The notes: generated by a model from the letters alone, not told the origin. A stretch of 14,890 nucleotides of DNA from Actinomycetota bacterium (GCA_019348435.1 JAHWJM010000020.1:1-14890); one strand, 5' to 3'; counted from the stretch's first letter, positions 5,822 to 12,434 are shown. Numbers and translations: made by a program.

Positions 5822-7192
5822 ATGCCGGACGCCGCCACCATGGAGAAGATCGTCGCCCTGTGCAAACGGCGCGGCTTCATCTTCGCGTCGTCAGAGATCT
5901 ACGGCGGCCTCGGCTCGACGTACGACTACGGCCACTACGGCGTCCTGCTGAAGACGAACGTCAAGAACGAGTGGTGGCGCGCGATGCTCCAGGAGCGCGA
6001 CGACATCGTCGCCCTGGACTCCGCCATCCTGCAGCACCCGAAGACGTGGGAGGCGTCCGGCCATCTCGCCGGGTTCACCGACCCGATGGCCGACTGCCGC
6101 ACGTGCGGCCAGCGCTTCCGCGCCGACCACGTCGACGACCTGCAGTGCCCGCAGAAGCCCTCCAAGCATCCCGGGGAGGGACCGAACTGCGACCTCACCG
6201 AGGCCCGCGACTTCAACCTCATGTTCGAGACGACGATGGGGCCCGTCAAGGACTCCGGCGCGACCGTCTACCTGCGCCCCGAGACCGCCCAAGGCATCTT
6301 CGTGAACTTCAAGAACGTGCTGCAGTTCAGCCGCAAGAAGCCGCCGTTCGGCATCGCCCAGATCGGCAAGTCCTTTCGCAACGAGATCACCCCCGGCAAC
6401 TTCGTCTTTCGCACGCGCGAGTTCGAGCAGATGGAGATGGAGTTCTTCGTCCCACCCGGCGAGGCGCCGCGCTGGTATGAGTTCTGGAAGGCGGCGCGGC
6501 ACGGTTGGTACGTCGAGCTCGGGCTGCGCGAGGACCACCTGCGCCTGCGCGAGCACGATCCCGACGAGCTGTCGCACTACTCCAGCGCCACCGCCGACGT
6601 CGAGTACCTGTTTCCGATCGGCTGGTCCGAGCTCGAGGGCATCGCCAACCGCGGCGACTTCGACCTCACCCAGCACGCCGAGCACTCGGGCGAGAAGCTC
6701 GAGTACTTCGACCCGCAGACCAACGAGCGCTACGTCCCGCACGTCATCGAGCCCGCCGCGGGCGCCGACCGCGCGACGCTTGCGTTCCTCGTCGACGCCT
6801 ACGACGAGGACGAGCTCGGCGGGGAGGCGCGCACGGTCCTCAAGCTGCACCCGCGCCTGGCGCCGGTGAAGGTCGCCGTCCTGCCGCACCTGCGCAAAGA
6901 CGGCCTGCCGGAGGCCGCGCAGGAGGTCTACGCGGCGCTGCGCGGCCGGATGCAGAGCGAGTACGACGAGGGCGGCTCGATCGGCAAGCGCTACCGCCGC
7001 CAGGACGAGATCGGCACGCCGTACTGCGTGACCGTCGACCACCAGTCGCTCGAGGACCGGACGGTCACGGTGCGCGACCGCGACACGCTCGAGCAGGAGC
7101 GCGTGGCGATCGACGGGCTCTCGGACGAACTGGCGGCGCGGCTGGCGGCACCGTGGAGCTCGCCCAAGCCGGGGCTGCTCGCGAGCGAGTGA
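5822..7192 (+). CDS. glyS: Glycyl-tRNA synthetase, dimeric class II type
   Basis: Charges tRNA-Gly with glycine in the cytoplasm. The 456-residue single chain is the homodimeric form used by actinobacteria and eukaryotes, not the bacterial alpha/beta type. GFIFASSEIYGGLGSTYDYG (18-37) is the diagnostic N-terminal segment. C92, C95, C109 and C123 lie in an insertion that could bind zinc. YLRPETAQGIFVNFKN (150-165) is conserved among these enzymes. FRNEITPGNFVFRTREFEQM (185-204) is class II motif 2. GADRATLAF near 314 is motif 3, with the catalytic Arg. The anticodon-binding domain (KLHPRLAPVKVAVLP onward) closes the chain. The start at 5822 is preferred because of the -10 element nine bases upstream; ATG 5840 is an alternative. 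A hairpin follows 20 bases after the stop. Confidence 0.96.
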   Translation: MPDAATMEKIVALCKRRGFIFASSEIYGGLGSTYDYGHYGVLLKTNVKNEWWRAMLQERDDIVALDSAILQHPKTWEASGHLAGFTDPMADCRTCGQRFRADHVDDLQCPQKPSKHPGEGPNCDLTEARDFNLMFETTMGPVKDSGATVYLRPETAQGIFVNFKNVLQFSRKKPPFGIAQIGKSFRNEITPGNFVFRTREFEQMEMEFFVPPGEAPRWYEFWKAARHGWYVELGLREDHLRLREHDPDELSHYSSATADVEYLFPIGWSELEGIANRGDFDLTQHAEHSGEKLEYFDPQTNERYVPHVIEPAAGADRATLAFLVDAYDEDELGGEARTVLKLHPRLAPVKVAVLPHLRKDGLPEAAQEVYAALRGRMQSEYDEGGSIGKRYRRQDEIGTPYCVTVDHQSLEDRTVTVRDRDTLEQERVAIDGLSDELAARLAAPWSSPKPGLLASE

Positions 7193-7211
7193 CCGTCGCC
7201 TGACAAAGAAC

Positions 7212-7228
7212 GCGGCGCGAAGCGCCGC
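7212..7228 (+). terminator. Candidate terminator after glyS
   Basis: GCGGCGC and GCGCCGC form a perfect 7-bp stem around a GAA loop, 20 bases after the glyS stop codon. No T-run follows, which is common for actinobacterial terminators but lowers confidence. Confidence 0.5.
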
Positions 7229-7236
7229 AGCGGGTA

Positions 7237-7243
7237 GAGGAGG
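7237..7243 (+). promoter_or_regulatory. Strong ribosome binding site of the 33-codon ORF
   Basis: GAGGAGG sits five bases before GTG 7249. In this window most genes have no such site, so its presence supports real translation of the small ORF. Confidence 0.5.
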
Positions 7244-7248
7244 ACGGC

Positions 7249-7350
7249 GTGAGCGTCGATCTGGCCCAGCGCTACCCCGGCGTGCGCCGCTACGCAGGCC
7301 GGCGCGCGCGGACGACGCGGCGACACGCGCCGCAAGGAGGGCATCGATGA
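7249..7350 (+). CDS. Small Arg-rich ORF, translationally coupled to the lipoprotein gene
   Basis: A GTG at 7249 opens 33 codons that begin MSVDLAQRYPGVRRYAGRRA and end at TGA 7348-7350. The stop overlaps the ATG of the next gene as ATGA, a standard sign of translational coupling. A strong GAGGAGG site lies five bases upstream of the GTG. The product has nine arginines, no membrane segment and no cysteine, and I do not recognise it. It could be a leader peptide that controls translation of the lipoprotein, a small basic protein, or a chance ORF in GC-rich DNA. The ribosome site and the exact ATGA overlap favour the first two. It begins 20 bases after the candidate glyS terminator, so it may lead the lipoprotein transcript. 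Confidence 0.45.
   Translation: MSVDLAQRYPGVRRYAGRRARTTRRHAPQGGHR
7334..7340 (+). promoter_or_regulatory. Ribosome binding site of the lipoprotein gene
   Basis: AAGGAGG is a near-consensus Shine-Dalgarno sequence six bases before ATG 7347, and it fixes that start codon. It lies inside the overlapping 33-codon ORF. Confidence 0.7.
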
Positions 7351-8099
7351 GGCGCTGTGGCCACGTGCTGCTCGTCGTGCTCGCGGCCGTCACGATCGGC
7401 GGCTGCCGCGACCAGGACAGCGAGCATGCCGTGGAGACGGTCAAGGAGTTCGTCGGCGCCCTCGAAGAAGGCGACGGGCGCGCCGCGTGCGACCGGCTCG
7501 CGGAAGCAGGGATCTCCGAGCTCCTGCTGGCGGCCGTTCGCGCGAGGGTCGACCCGTCAGGCCTCGATGCCCCGGACGCCGAGCGCTGCGCGATCGTCGC
7601 CAGGCGCCTCGGCGACGACGCCGGGGGGCGCCTGTCGCGGCTGCGGCGCTCGACCGTGACGAGCACCACGGTCGAGGGCGATCTCGCCGTCGTGAGGACG
7701 CACGAAGGGGCGTACGAGGTGAGGGAGGTCGATGGCCGCTGGCGGCTGGCGCGCCTGGATCCGGTCGTCGAAGCCGTGACCCCCGGCGCGCCGAAGCGGC
7801 GGCCCGTGCACCTGACCGTCGTCCGGCCGAAGCTCGAGGAACCGGCGCTCGGCGCCGCGCTGGCCGGTCGCGTCGACGACGCGACCGTCGAGATCAGCGG
7901 CACGCTCGAGCCGGCCGACGCATCGCTGCGAGTCGACGCCTCCTCGGGCGCGCGGGTCCAGCGCGTGGAGGCGCGCGACGCGCGCTTTCGCATCCGCGCC
8001 GCGCTGCGCCCGGGCCCGAACCGGCTGCTGCTCGAAGCCGACGCCCCGAATCGCGACGCCACCGAGCTGTCGATCGAACTGACGCGGGACCCGCCATGA
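7347..8099 (+). CDS. Predicted lipoprotein with NTF2-like domain
   Basis: The N-terminus has a short basic start, a hydrophobic core and the lipobox TIGGC (Cys20), so the mature protein should be lipid-anchored on the outer face of the membrane. Residues about 27-137 (HAVETVKEFVGALEEGDGRA, then ACDRL, later DGRWRLARL) have the layout of the NTF2-like/DUF4878 cone fold found in many secreted actinobacterial proteins. A pair of cysteines (48 and 81) could form a disulfide. Residues about 150-250 look like a separate beta-rich domain (VEISGTLEPADASLRVDASS, later RIRAALRPGPNRLLLEADAP) resembling an Ig-like fold. No catalytic motif is visible. The start is fixed by AAGGAGG. It is followed 60 bases later by a second lipoprotein gene that has its own -10 element. 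Function is unknown; binding of a ligand or a partner protein is the likeliest role. Confidence 0.75.
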   Translation: MRRCGHVLLVVLAAVTIGGCRDQDSEHAVETVKEFVGALEEGDGRAACDRLAEAGISELLLAAVRARVDPSGLDAPDAERCAIVARRLGDDAGGRLSRLRRSTVTSTTVEGDLAVVRTHEGAYEVREVDGRWRLARLDPVVEAVTPGAPKRRPVHLTVVRPKLEEPALGAALAGRVDDATVEISGTLEPADASLRVDASSGARVQRVEARDARFRIRAALRPGPNRLLLEADAPNRDATELSIELTRDPP

Positions 8100-8147
8100 G
8101 ACCGCGGAGGACCTGGCGCAGCAGCGCCGGCGCCCGCATCGCTTCGC

Positions 8148-8153
8148 TACCGT
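8148..8153 (+). promoter_or_regulatory. -10 element of the glycoside hydrolase gene, leaderless type
   Basis: TACCGT fits TANNNT and is six bases before ATG 8160, with no ribosome site between. This favours ATG 8160 over the adjacent GTG 8157 as the start. The same 10-base string, CGCTACCGTC, occurs before the R2-like oxidase gene at 9651-9660. Confidence 0.5.
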
Positions 8154-8159
8154 CCGGTG

Positions 8160-9626
8160 ATGCGGCGTCAGCTGCAGGCCTGGATGGCGCTGGCTGTGAT
8201 GGCGGCCGCCGGCGCCCTCGCCGGCTGCGGCCCCGATGAGCGCGGAGCCGCGAAGGCGCCCGTCGTCACGGTCGTGCAGGACGACGCGGAGCTCCTGCAT
8301 CGTTCGCCGACCCGCATCGCGTCGACGCTTGACGACATGCGCGCGCTGGGCGTCGACTGGGTCCGCGTGACCGCCGGCTGGTCGGTGCTGGCACCCGCGC
8401 CGCGGGCCAGGCGGCGGCCGGCCTTCGACGCCACCGACCCCGCCGCGTACCCGGCCAGGGCCTGGGCTGCGCTGGACCGTGTCTACGCGGCGGCTGGCCG
8501 GCGCGGCATGCGCACCGCGATCGACATCGCGTTCTGGGCGCCGCGGTGGGCGGTGGCCAAGCCGGCTCGCGGCGCCGATCGCGAGCGCGACACGATCGCC
8601 GCCCGGGCGTACGCCGAGTTCGCCGAGGCCGTCGCGCGGCGCTACCCGCGGGCCGTCGCGTTCACGGTCTGGAACGAGCCCAACCACAACGCCTTCCTGC
8701 TGCCGCAGTGGGAGCGCGTGGGCACACGCTGGCGCCCGGCGTCGCCGCATCTGTACCGCGCCATGGTGCAGGCGGCGGTGCCGGCGATCAAGGCGGCCGC
8801 GCCGCACGCACTGGTGCTCATCGGCGCGACCTCCTCGATCGGAGCGCGACGCGGTGCCGGCGCCGACGACCGCATGGCGCCGCTGACGTTCCTGCGCGAG
8901 ATGGCGTGCGTCGACGAGCGGCTGCGCCCGCTGAGCCGCCCGGAGTGCGCGGACTTCGACCCGCTGCCGGGCGATGGATGGTCGCACCATCCCTACTCGC
9001 TGGAGCTCGCGCCGTGGCAACCCGATCCGCGTGCCGACAACGTCCGCATGGCCGACCTCGACCGGCTGGCCTCGCTGCTGCGCCGCCTGCACGCGCTCGA
9101 CCGCACGCGCCGCGACCTGCCGCTGTACGTGACCGAAGCCGGCTATCAGACCGATCCGCCCGACCCGACGCAGACGGTGAGCGTCGACGATCACGCGCGC
9201 TGGCTGCCGGAGGCCGAGCAGATCGCGCGCCGCCAGCCGTCGCTGCGCAGCGTCGCGCAGTTTCTCGTCCGCGATCTGCCCCAGCGTCCGGGGACCAGCG
9301 AGCGCGTGCGCTGGGGCGACTACCAGTCGGGGCTGCGCTACGTCGACGGCCGTGCGAAGCCCGCGCACGCGTCGTTCGCGCTGGCGCTCACCGCCCGTCG
9401 CTCCGGCGCGACGCAGGTGCGCTTCTGGGGCCTCGTCCGTCCGGGCGCGGGCCGCCGCGACGCGCAGATCACCGTGCGCGAAGCCGACGGCACCTGGCGC
9501 GAGATCGCGCGCCGCCGCACCGAGCGGGACGGCACATTCGCGCTGACCGTCGCCGCCGATCCGTCCGCGACGTTTCGCCTGCGCAGCGGCAAGCGCGTCG
9601 GCGCCGCGGTTGCGGGGGCACGCTGA
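8160..9626 (+). CDS. Lipoprotein with clan GH-A glycoside hydrolase barrel, PslG/GH39-like
   Basis: A 488-residue predicted lipoprotein (lipobox ALAGC, Cys23) carrying a TIM-barrel hydrolase. LDDMRALGVDWVRVTAGW and RGMRTAIDIAFWAPRW are typical early strands of clan GH-A. TVWNEPNHNAF gives the acid/base Glu at about 173, and LYVTEAGYQ gives the probable nucleophile Glu at about 326. The WNEPN form and overall layout recall PslG-type (GH39-like) exopolysaccharide hydrolases, but I cannot assign a family without a search. After about residue 415 a beta-rich C-terminal domain follows (ITVREADGTWREIARRRTER then DGTFALTV). The enzyme would sit on the outside of the cell, probably cutting its own exopolysaccharide or a plant or soil polysaccharide. 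Its neighbour upstream is another lipoprotein, and downstream is the R2-like oxidase. The substrate is unknown. Confidence 0.82.
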   Translation: MRRQLQAWMALAVMAAAGALAGCGPDERGAAKAPVVTVVQDDAELLHRSPTRIASTLDDMRALGVDWVRVTAGWSVLAPAPRARRRPAFDATDPAAYPARAWAALDRVYAAAGRRGMRTAIDIAFWAPRWAVAKPARGADRERDTIAARAYAEFAEAVARRYPRAVAFTVWNEPNHNAFLLPQWERVGTRWRPASPHLYRAMVQAAVPAIKAAAPHALVLIGATSSIGARRGAGADDRMAPLTFLREMACVDERLRPLSRPECADFDPLPGDGWSHHPYSLELAPWQPDPRADNVRMADLDRLASLLRRLHALDRTRRDLPLYVTEAGYQTDPPDPTQTVSVDDHARWLPEAEQIARRQPSLRSVAQFLVRDLPQRPGTSERVRWGDYQSGLRYVDGRAKPAHASFALALTARRSGATQVRFWGLVRPGAGRRDAQITVREADGTWREIARRRTERDGTFALTVAADPSATFRLRSGKRVGAAVAGAR

Positions 9627-9653
9627 GCTCGCCGCGCCACCAGCCGCGTCCGC

Positions 9654-9659
9654 TACCGT
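9654..9659 (+). promoter_or_regulatory. -10 element of the R2-like oxidase gene
   Basis: TACCGT fits TANNNT. Transcription would start near 9666, giving a leader of about 40 bases that contains a real Shine-Dalgarno sequence. The element abuts and partly overlaps a palindrome-related sequence shared with the tetR promoter. Confidence 0.45.
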
Positions 9660-9677
9660 CCTGGCCAGCCAGCCGGT
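9656..9677 (+). promoter_or_regulatory. Candidate TetR operator at the R2-like oxidase promoter
   Basis: This stretch matches 18 of 22 bases of the palindrome at 13181-13202 read on the other strand, including an unbroken run of 15 (CCTGGCCAGCCAGCC). The core CTGGC-CA-GCCAG is itself palindromic. It covers the end of the -10 element and the predicted transcription start, where a repressor would block initiation. In GC-rich DNA, 15-base matches do arise by chance. The support comes from both copies falling in promoters. Confidence 0.45.
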
Positions 9678-9694
9678 CTTGCCCTCGAGCCCGC

Positions 9695-9699
9695 AGGAG
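9695..9699 (+). promoter_or_regulatory. Ribosome binding site of the R2-like oxidase gene
   Basis: AGGAG lies six bases before ATG 9706 and decides this start over the upstream in-frame ATG at 9610, which would overlap the end of the previous gene. Confidence 0.7.
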
Positions 9700-9705
9700 T
9701 TGTTG

Positions 9706-10977
9706 ATGGCCGTCACCGTTCCCGCTGCGACGGAGCAGATCGACTACGCCGATCTCTACGCTCGCTGGGAGCGCGGCAACTGGTCGGCGATGGACCTCGA
9801 CTTCACGCAGGACCGGATCGACTGGCACGAGCACTTCACCGACGAGCAGCGTCGGGGCGCGCTCTGGCTCTACACGCTGTTCTTCCACGGCGAGGACTCG
9901 GTGGCCGCCAACCTCTCGCCCTACATCGACGCCGCCGCGCTGGAGGAGCAGAAGTACTTCCTCGCCACGCAGCAGGTCGACGAGGCGCGTCACGCGGTCT
10001 TCTTTCATCGCTTCATGCACGAGGTCGTCGGCGTCGGCGACGGCTCGCTCGGCGGCGGCCTGCGCGCCACGCGGGCAGAGCTGACGTGGGGGCACCGCAA
10101 GCTCTTCGGGCGCCTGGACCGGATGGCCCACCAGCTGCGCTCAGACCGCTCGCCGCTGATGCTCGCCAAGGCCGTCACGCTCTACCACGTCGTCGTCGAG
10201 GGCACGTTGGCCCAGCCCGGCCAGCACCTCATCGAGACGTCGCTGGAGCGCATGGACCTCATGCCCGGCTTCCGCGAGGGGATGCGCAACGTCGCGCTCG
10301 ACGAGCAGCGCCACATCGCCTTCGGCGTCAAGCTGCTGGCCGACCTGTACCGCGAGAACCCGCAGGAGACGCAGGATGCGATCGTCGACCTCATTCGCGA
10401 GGTCCTGCAGTACACGCTCAGCGTGCCGATCCCGCCCGGCTGGGACCGCTCCTACACCGAGAGCCTCGGCTACACGATGGAGGACCTCTACGAGGAGGGC
10501 GCGCGCGCCAACGAGGCGCGGCTGCGGGCGATCGGGCTGCCGCTCGACGAGATCGCGCACTTCCCGTTTCCGATGGACATCACGCCGCGCGAGCGCGGCA
10601 AGCAGGCGCTCGCGCTGCTGCGGGCCGGGCTGCTCGGGGCGGGCGACGGCGGCCCCGTGGGGCGCGACCCGCAGACCGTGCAGATCTTCTTCGACCTGCT
10701 GGCACGCAACGTGCGCGGCGAGGAGATCCCGCACGGCACGACGATCCAGTGGGACTTCGCCGACCACGAGCCTTGGTACCTGCTCATCGAGGGCCGCCGC
10801 AAACAGGCGATCCAGGGGCGCGTCGCCAGGCCGACCGTGCGCCTGAAGCTGCGCTGGGACGACTTCGGCGAGCTCGTCTCCGAGCGCGCGCAGCCCTACC
10901 ACCTCATGATGCGCGGGCGCATGCGTCCGTGGGGCGATCCGCGCGTGCTCCTCAAGCTCCAGCGTCTGTTTCATTGA
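9706..10977 (+). CDS. R2-like ligand-binding oxidase (R2lox type) fused to SCP2-like domain
   Basis: A 423-residue, probably cytoplasmic, ferritin-like di-metal oxidase. The six metal ligands are all visible: E63, E93 and H96 (DEARH), E165, and E200 and H203 (DEQRH). The first ligand is Glu, as in R2lox and hydroxylases, rather than the Asp common in class I ribonucleotide reductase R2. V66 (three after E63) and Y160 (five before E165) match, from memory, the Val72/Tyr162 pair of Geobacillus R2lox, which forms an ether cross-link. The 35-residue E165-E200 spacing also matches. R2lox proteins carry a Mn/Fe centre and hold a fatty-acid-like ligand, but their substrate is unknown. They are usually about 300 residues; here residues 318-423 add an SCP2/sterol-carrier-like domain (VQIFFDLLARN, IQWDFADHEPWYLLI, MMRGRMRPWGD). 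It is likely to be a lipid-oxidising enzyme and not a ribonucleotide reductase; no large subunit gene is nearby. Confidence 0.85.
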   Translation: MAVTVPAATEQIDYADLYARWERGNWSAMDLDFTQDRIDWHEHFTDEQRRGALWLYTLFFHGEDSVAANLSPYIDAAALEEQKYFLATQQVDEARHAVFFHRFMHEVVGVGDGSLGGGLRATRAELTWGHRKLFGRLDRMAHQLRSDRSPLMLAKAVTLYHVVVEGTLAQPGQHLIETSLERMDLMPGFREGMRNVALDEQRHIAFGVKLLADLYRENPQETQDAIVDLIREVLQYTLSVPIPPGWDRSYTESLGYTMEDLYEEGARANEARLRAIGLPLDEIAHFPFPMDITPRERGKQALALLRAGLLGAGDGGPVGRDPQTVQIFFDLLARNVRGEEIPHGTTIQWDFADHEPWYLLIEGRRKQAIQGRVARPTVRLKLRWDDFGELVSERAQPYHLMMRGRMRPWGDPRVLLKLQRLFH

Positions 10978-10986
10978 TCAGACGGG

Positions 10987-10992
10987 TAGTGT
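10987..10992 (+). promoter_or_regulatory. -10 element of the duplicated membrane protein gene
   Basis: TAGTGT fits TANNNT and is ten bases before ATG 11003, leaving a leader of about three bases and no Shine-Dalgarno sequence. It lies in the 25-base gap after the oxidase gene, so the membrane protein may have its own transcript. Confidence 0.4.
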
Positions 10993-11002
10993 CGGGCGCA
11001 GC

Positions 11003-11383
11003 ATGCTGCGTCAAGGGCCACTCCCCCGCTTCCTGCACGGCGCGATCGAGTACGTCGTCGGCGTCCTGCTGATCGCCGCGCCGTTCCTGTTCGCCTTCGA
11101 GTCCGATGCGGCCGTCGCGGTGTCGATCGTCGCGGGCGTGCTGCTGATCGCGGTCGCGGCGAGCACCGAGGGAGCCGGGTCGCTGATCGACTCGATCCCG
11201 ATCTCGATCCACCTGCTGTTCGACTTCGCGCTCGCGGCGGTGCTGATCGCGTCGCCGTTCTTGTTCGCCTTCAGCGGCGAGAGCGCGCCGACGGCGCTGT
11301 TTCTCATCGTCGGCGTCGCGCACCTGCTGGTCACGATCGCGACACGCTTCAAGCCGACGGACGCGGCCGCCAAGGCACGCTGA
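11003..11383 (+). CDS. Four-helix membrane protein with internal duplication, SPW-repeat-like
   Basis: The 126 residues contain four hydrophobic helices in two similar halves. HGAIEYVVGVLLIAAPFLFA (12-31) repeats as HLLFDFALAAVLIASPFLFA (70-89). Each is followed by Phe, a short polar loop and a second helix (IVAGVLLIAVAAST and FLIVGVAHLLVTIAT). The A-P-F or S-P-F after the first helix recalls the S-P-W signature of SPW-repeat proteins, with Phe in place of Trp. No charged catalytic residues lie in the helices. Function is unknown; a small membrane or stress-related protein is typical for this family. The start is ATG 11003, ten bases after a -10 element. A hairpin at 11403-11419 probably ends the transcript. 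Confidence 0.75.
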   Translation: MLRQGPLPRFLHGAIEYVVGVLLIAAPFLFAFESDAAVAVSIVAGVLLIAVAASTEGAGSLIDSIPISIHLLFDFALAAVLIASPFLFAFSGESAPTALFLIVGVAHLLVTIATRFKPTDAAAKAR

Positions 11384-11402
11384 GCGTCGCGGCGCCGCGT
11401 CC

Positions 11403-11419
11403 CCCGGCGCCCCGCCGGG
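11403..11419 (+). terminator. Candidate terminator after the membrane protein gene
   Basis: CCCGGC and GCCGGG form a perfect 6-bp stem around a 5-base loop, 20 bases after the stop codon and just before the next gene's promoter. There is no T-run. A separate 12-bp perfect palindrome, CGCGGCGCCGCG, lies at 11388-11399. Confidence 0.4.
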
Positions 11420-11426
11420 CGTCGTC

Positions 11427-11432
11427 TACCCT
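11427..11432 (+). promoter_or_regulatory. -10 element of the DUF6228-like gene, leaderless type
   Basis: TACCCT is followed by exactly seven bases and GTG 11440, the same spacing as at pyrE and the nitroreductase gene. No Shine-Dalgarno sequence is present. Confidence 0.5.
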
Positions 11433-11439
11433 ACCGCCC

Positions 11440-11967
11440 GTGAAATTCGTCGACATCGTGTCGCGCTTCGGCGACACCACCCTGCGCGTGACGCCGGTGC
11501 GTCACCCGTGGGACACCGAGACCACCCAGCCTGCCTGGGACATGCAGCTGACCGGGCCCGAGCTCGACGTGTCGAGCCGCTACATCGAGGATCCCGACTC
11601 GCCGCAGACGCTCGTCGAGTTCTGCGAGGAGCTCGCCGCCGAGCACAAGGGCTGGGACGGCGAGAAGACGTGGCAGTCGGCCGGCGCCGACGTGAAGCTC
11701 AGCGCCCGCCACGACCAGATCAACACGACGATCCTGACGGCGACGCTGACCGGCGGCGTGGTCCCGCGCTGGACGGCGACCTCCGAGATCCATGTGGATC
11801 CGCTGCGCTTCGACCGCGTCGCCAAGAACCTCCAGCTCTACGGCGAGGAGCTCTTCGGCGGCGAGTACGACGCGAACGCCCAGCCCGTGCGTCGAAACCC
11901 GCGCCAGATCGCCAGCGAGCCGATCAAGCGGATCGGCACTCCGGATCAGGAGCAACTGCCGCGGTAG
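11440..11967 (+). CDS. Uncharacterised protein, DUF6228-like
   Basis: A 175-residue soluble protein with no signal peptide or membrane helix. The segment LVEFCEELAAEHKGWDGEKT followed by WQSAGADVKLSARHD, then alternating strands and FDRVAKNLQLYGEELF, resembles the DUF6228 layout (Gly-Trp-x-Gly-x-x-x-Trp followed by beta strands). That family has no known function. I make this link from pattern memory, so it needs a profile search. The last 30 residues are basic and Pro/Arg-rich and look disordered. The GTG start is placed by the -10 element seven bases upstream. The gene is convergent with the SRPBCC gene, and a long hairpin separates them. Confidence 0.7.
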   Translation: MKFVDIVSRFGDTTLRVTPVRHPWDTETTQPAWDMQLTGPELDVSSRYIEDPDSPQTLVEFCEELAAEHKGWDGEKTWQSAGADVKLSARHDQINTTILTATLTGGVVPRWTATSEIHVDPLRFDRVAKNLQLYGEELFGGEYDANAQPVRRNPRQIASEPIKRIGTPDQEQLPR

Positions 11968-11972
11968 CCAAA

Positions 11973-11996
11973 GACGCGCCGCCGCCGCGGCGCGTC
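11973..11996. terminator. Bidirectional terminator between convergent genes
   Basis: GACGCGCCGC and GCGGCGCGTC form a perfect 10-bp stem around a CGCC loop, midway between two convergent genes whose ends are 38 bases apart. On the minus strand it is followed by TTT. It is the strongest hairpin between genes in the window. Confidence 0.75.
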
Positions 11997-12005
11997 CTCA
12001 GCGGC

Positions 12006-12434
12006 CTACGCCTTCGCGAGGTTGGCCGTGAACTGCTTGACGAGCGCCGCGAGCACGGCCTGAACGGTGCCCTCGCCCATCGACGCAGCCTTGCCGCTGA
12101 CGTTCGCGGTCACATCGACGGTGCCGCCGTCGCCGCCGATCTTGATCGTCACGTCGCCGTCGGCGTTGCTCTGTCCCCCGGCCTCCCGCGCCTTCGCCTT
12201 GAACCTCGCGGTCTTGGAGCCGGCGTCCTTCTCGACGATCTCCACCGGACCGCTGAACGTCATGGCCATCGAGCCCATGTCGACCTTGATCTCGGCCTTC
12301 GCCTTCTCCGGGCCTTCGGCGGAGATGACCTTCGCACCCGGGACGCAGGGTACGACCTTGCTGACGTCGGAGATGACCTCCCACGCATGATCGGGATCTG
12401 AGACGCTGAACTTCTCCTGCAACTGGGTCGCCAT
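12006..12434 (-). CDS. CoxG-like SRPBCC domain protein
   Basis: A 142-residue helix-grip protein of the CoxG (carbon monoxide dehydrogenase subunit G) branch of the SRPBCC superfamily. QEKFSVSDPDHAWEVISDVS then VVPCVPGAKVI is the family hallmark: a strand, a D-x-x-x-W helix and the C-x-P-G-A motif. The rest alternates strands (AEIKVDMGSMAMTFSGPVEI, TVDVTANVSGKAAS) and ends in one long helix (VQAVLAALVKQFTANLAKA). These proteins have a hydrophobic cavity that binds lipids, quinones or other apolar molecules. No CO dehydrogenase genes are present, so the CoxG name should not be taken as function. AAGGGAG lies seven bases before the ATG. Further upstream TTGACC and TAGTTC could be a promoter, but their 14-base spacing is too short to trust. 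It follows tetR on the same strand after a 108-base gap. Confidence 0.85.
   Translation of the reverse strand: MATQLQEKFSVSDPDHAWEVISDVSKVVPCVPGAKVISAEGPEKAKAEIKVDMGSMAMTFSGPVEIVEKDAGSKTARFKAKAREAGGQSNADGDVTIKIGGDGGTVDVTANVSGKAASMGEGTVQAVLAALVKQFTANLAKA

Noticed and set aside
5891..8062. Very long open frame of 723 codons on the minus strand opposite glyS and the lipoprotein gene.
   Set aside because: It mirrors codon bias of the real genes on the plus strand (GC-rich third positions leave few stops) and has no family-like segments. The same applies to long frames at 2085-4385 (+), 7557-9716 (-) and 3172-4344 (+).
10657..10977. Reading the R2-like gene as a class I ribonucleotide reductase small subunit.
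   Set aside because: The first ligand is Glu, the Val/Tyr cross-link pair is present, a lipid-carrier-like tail replaces the R2 C-terminus, and no large-subunit gene is near.
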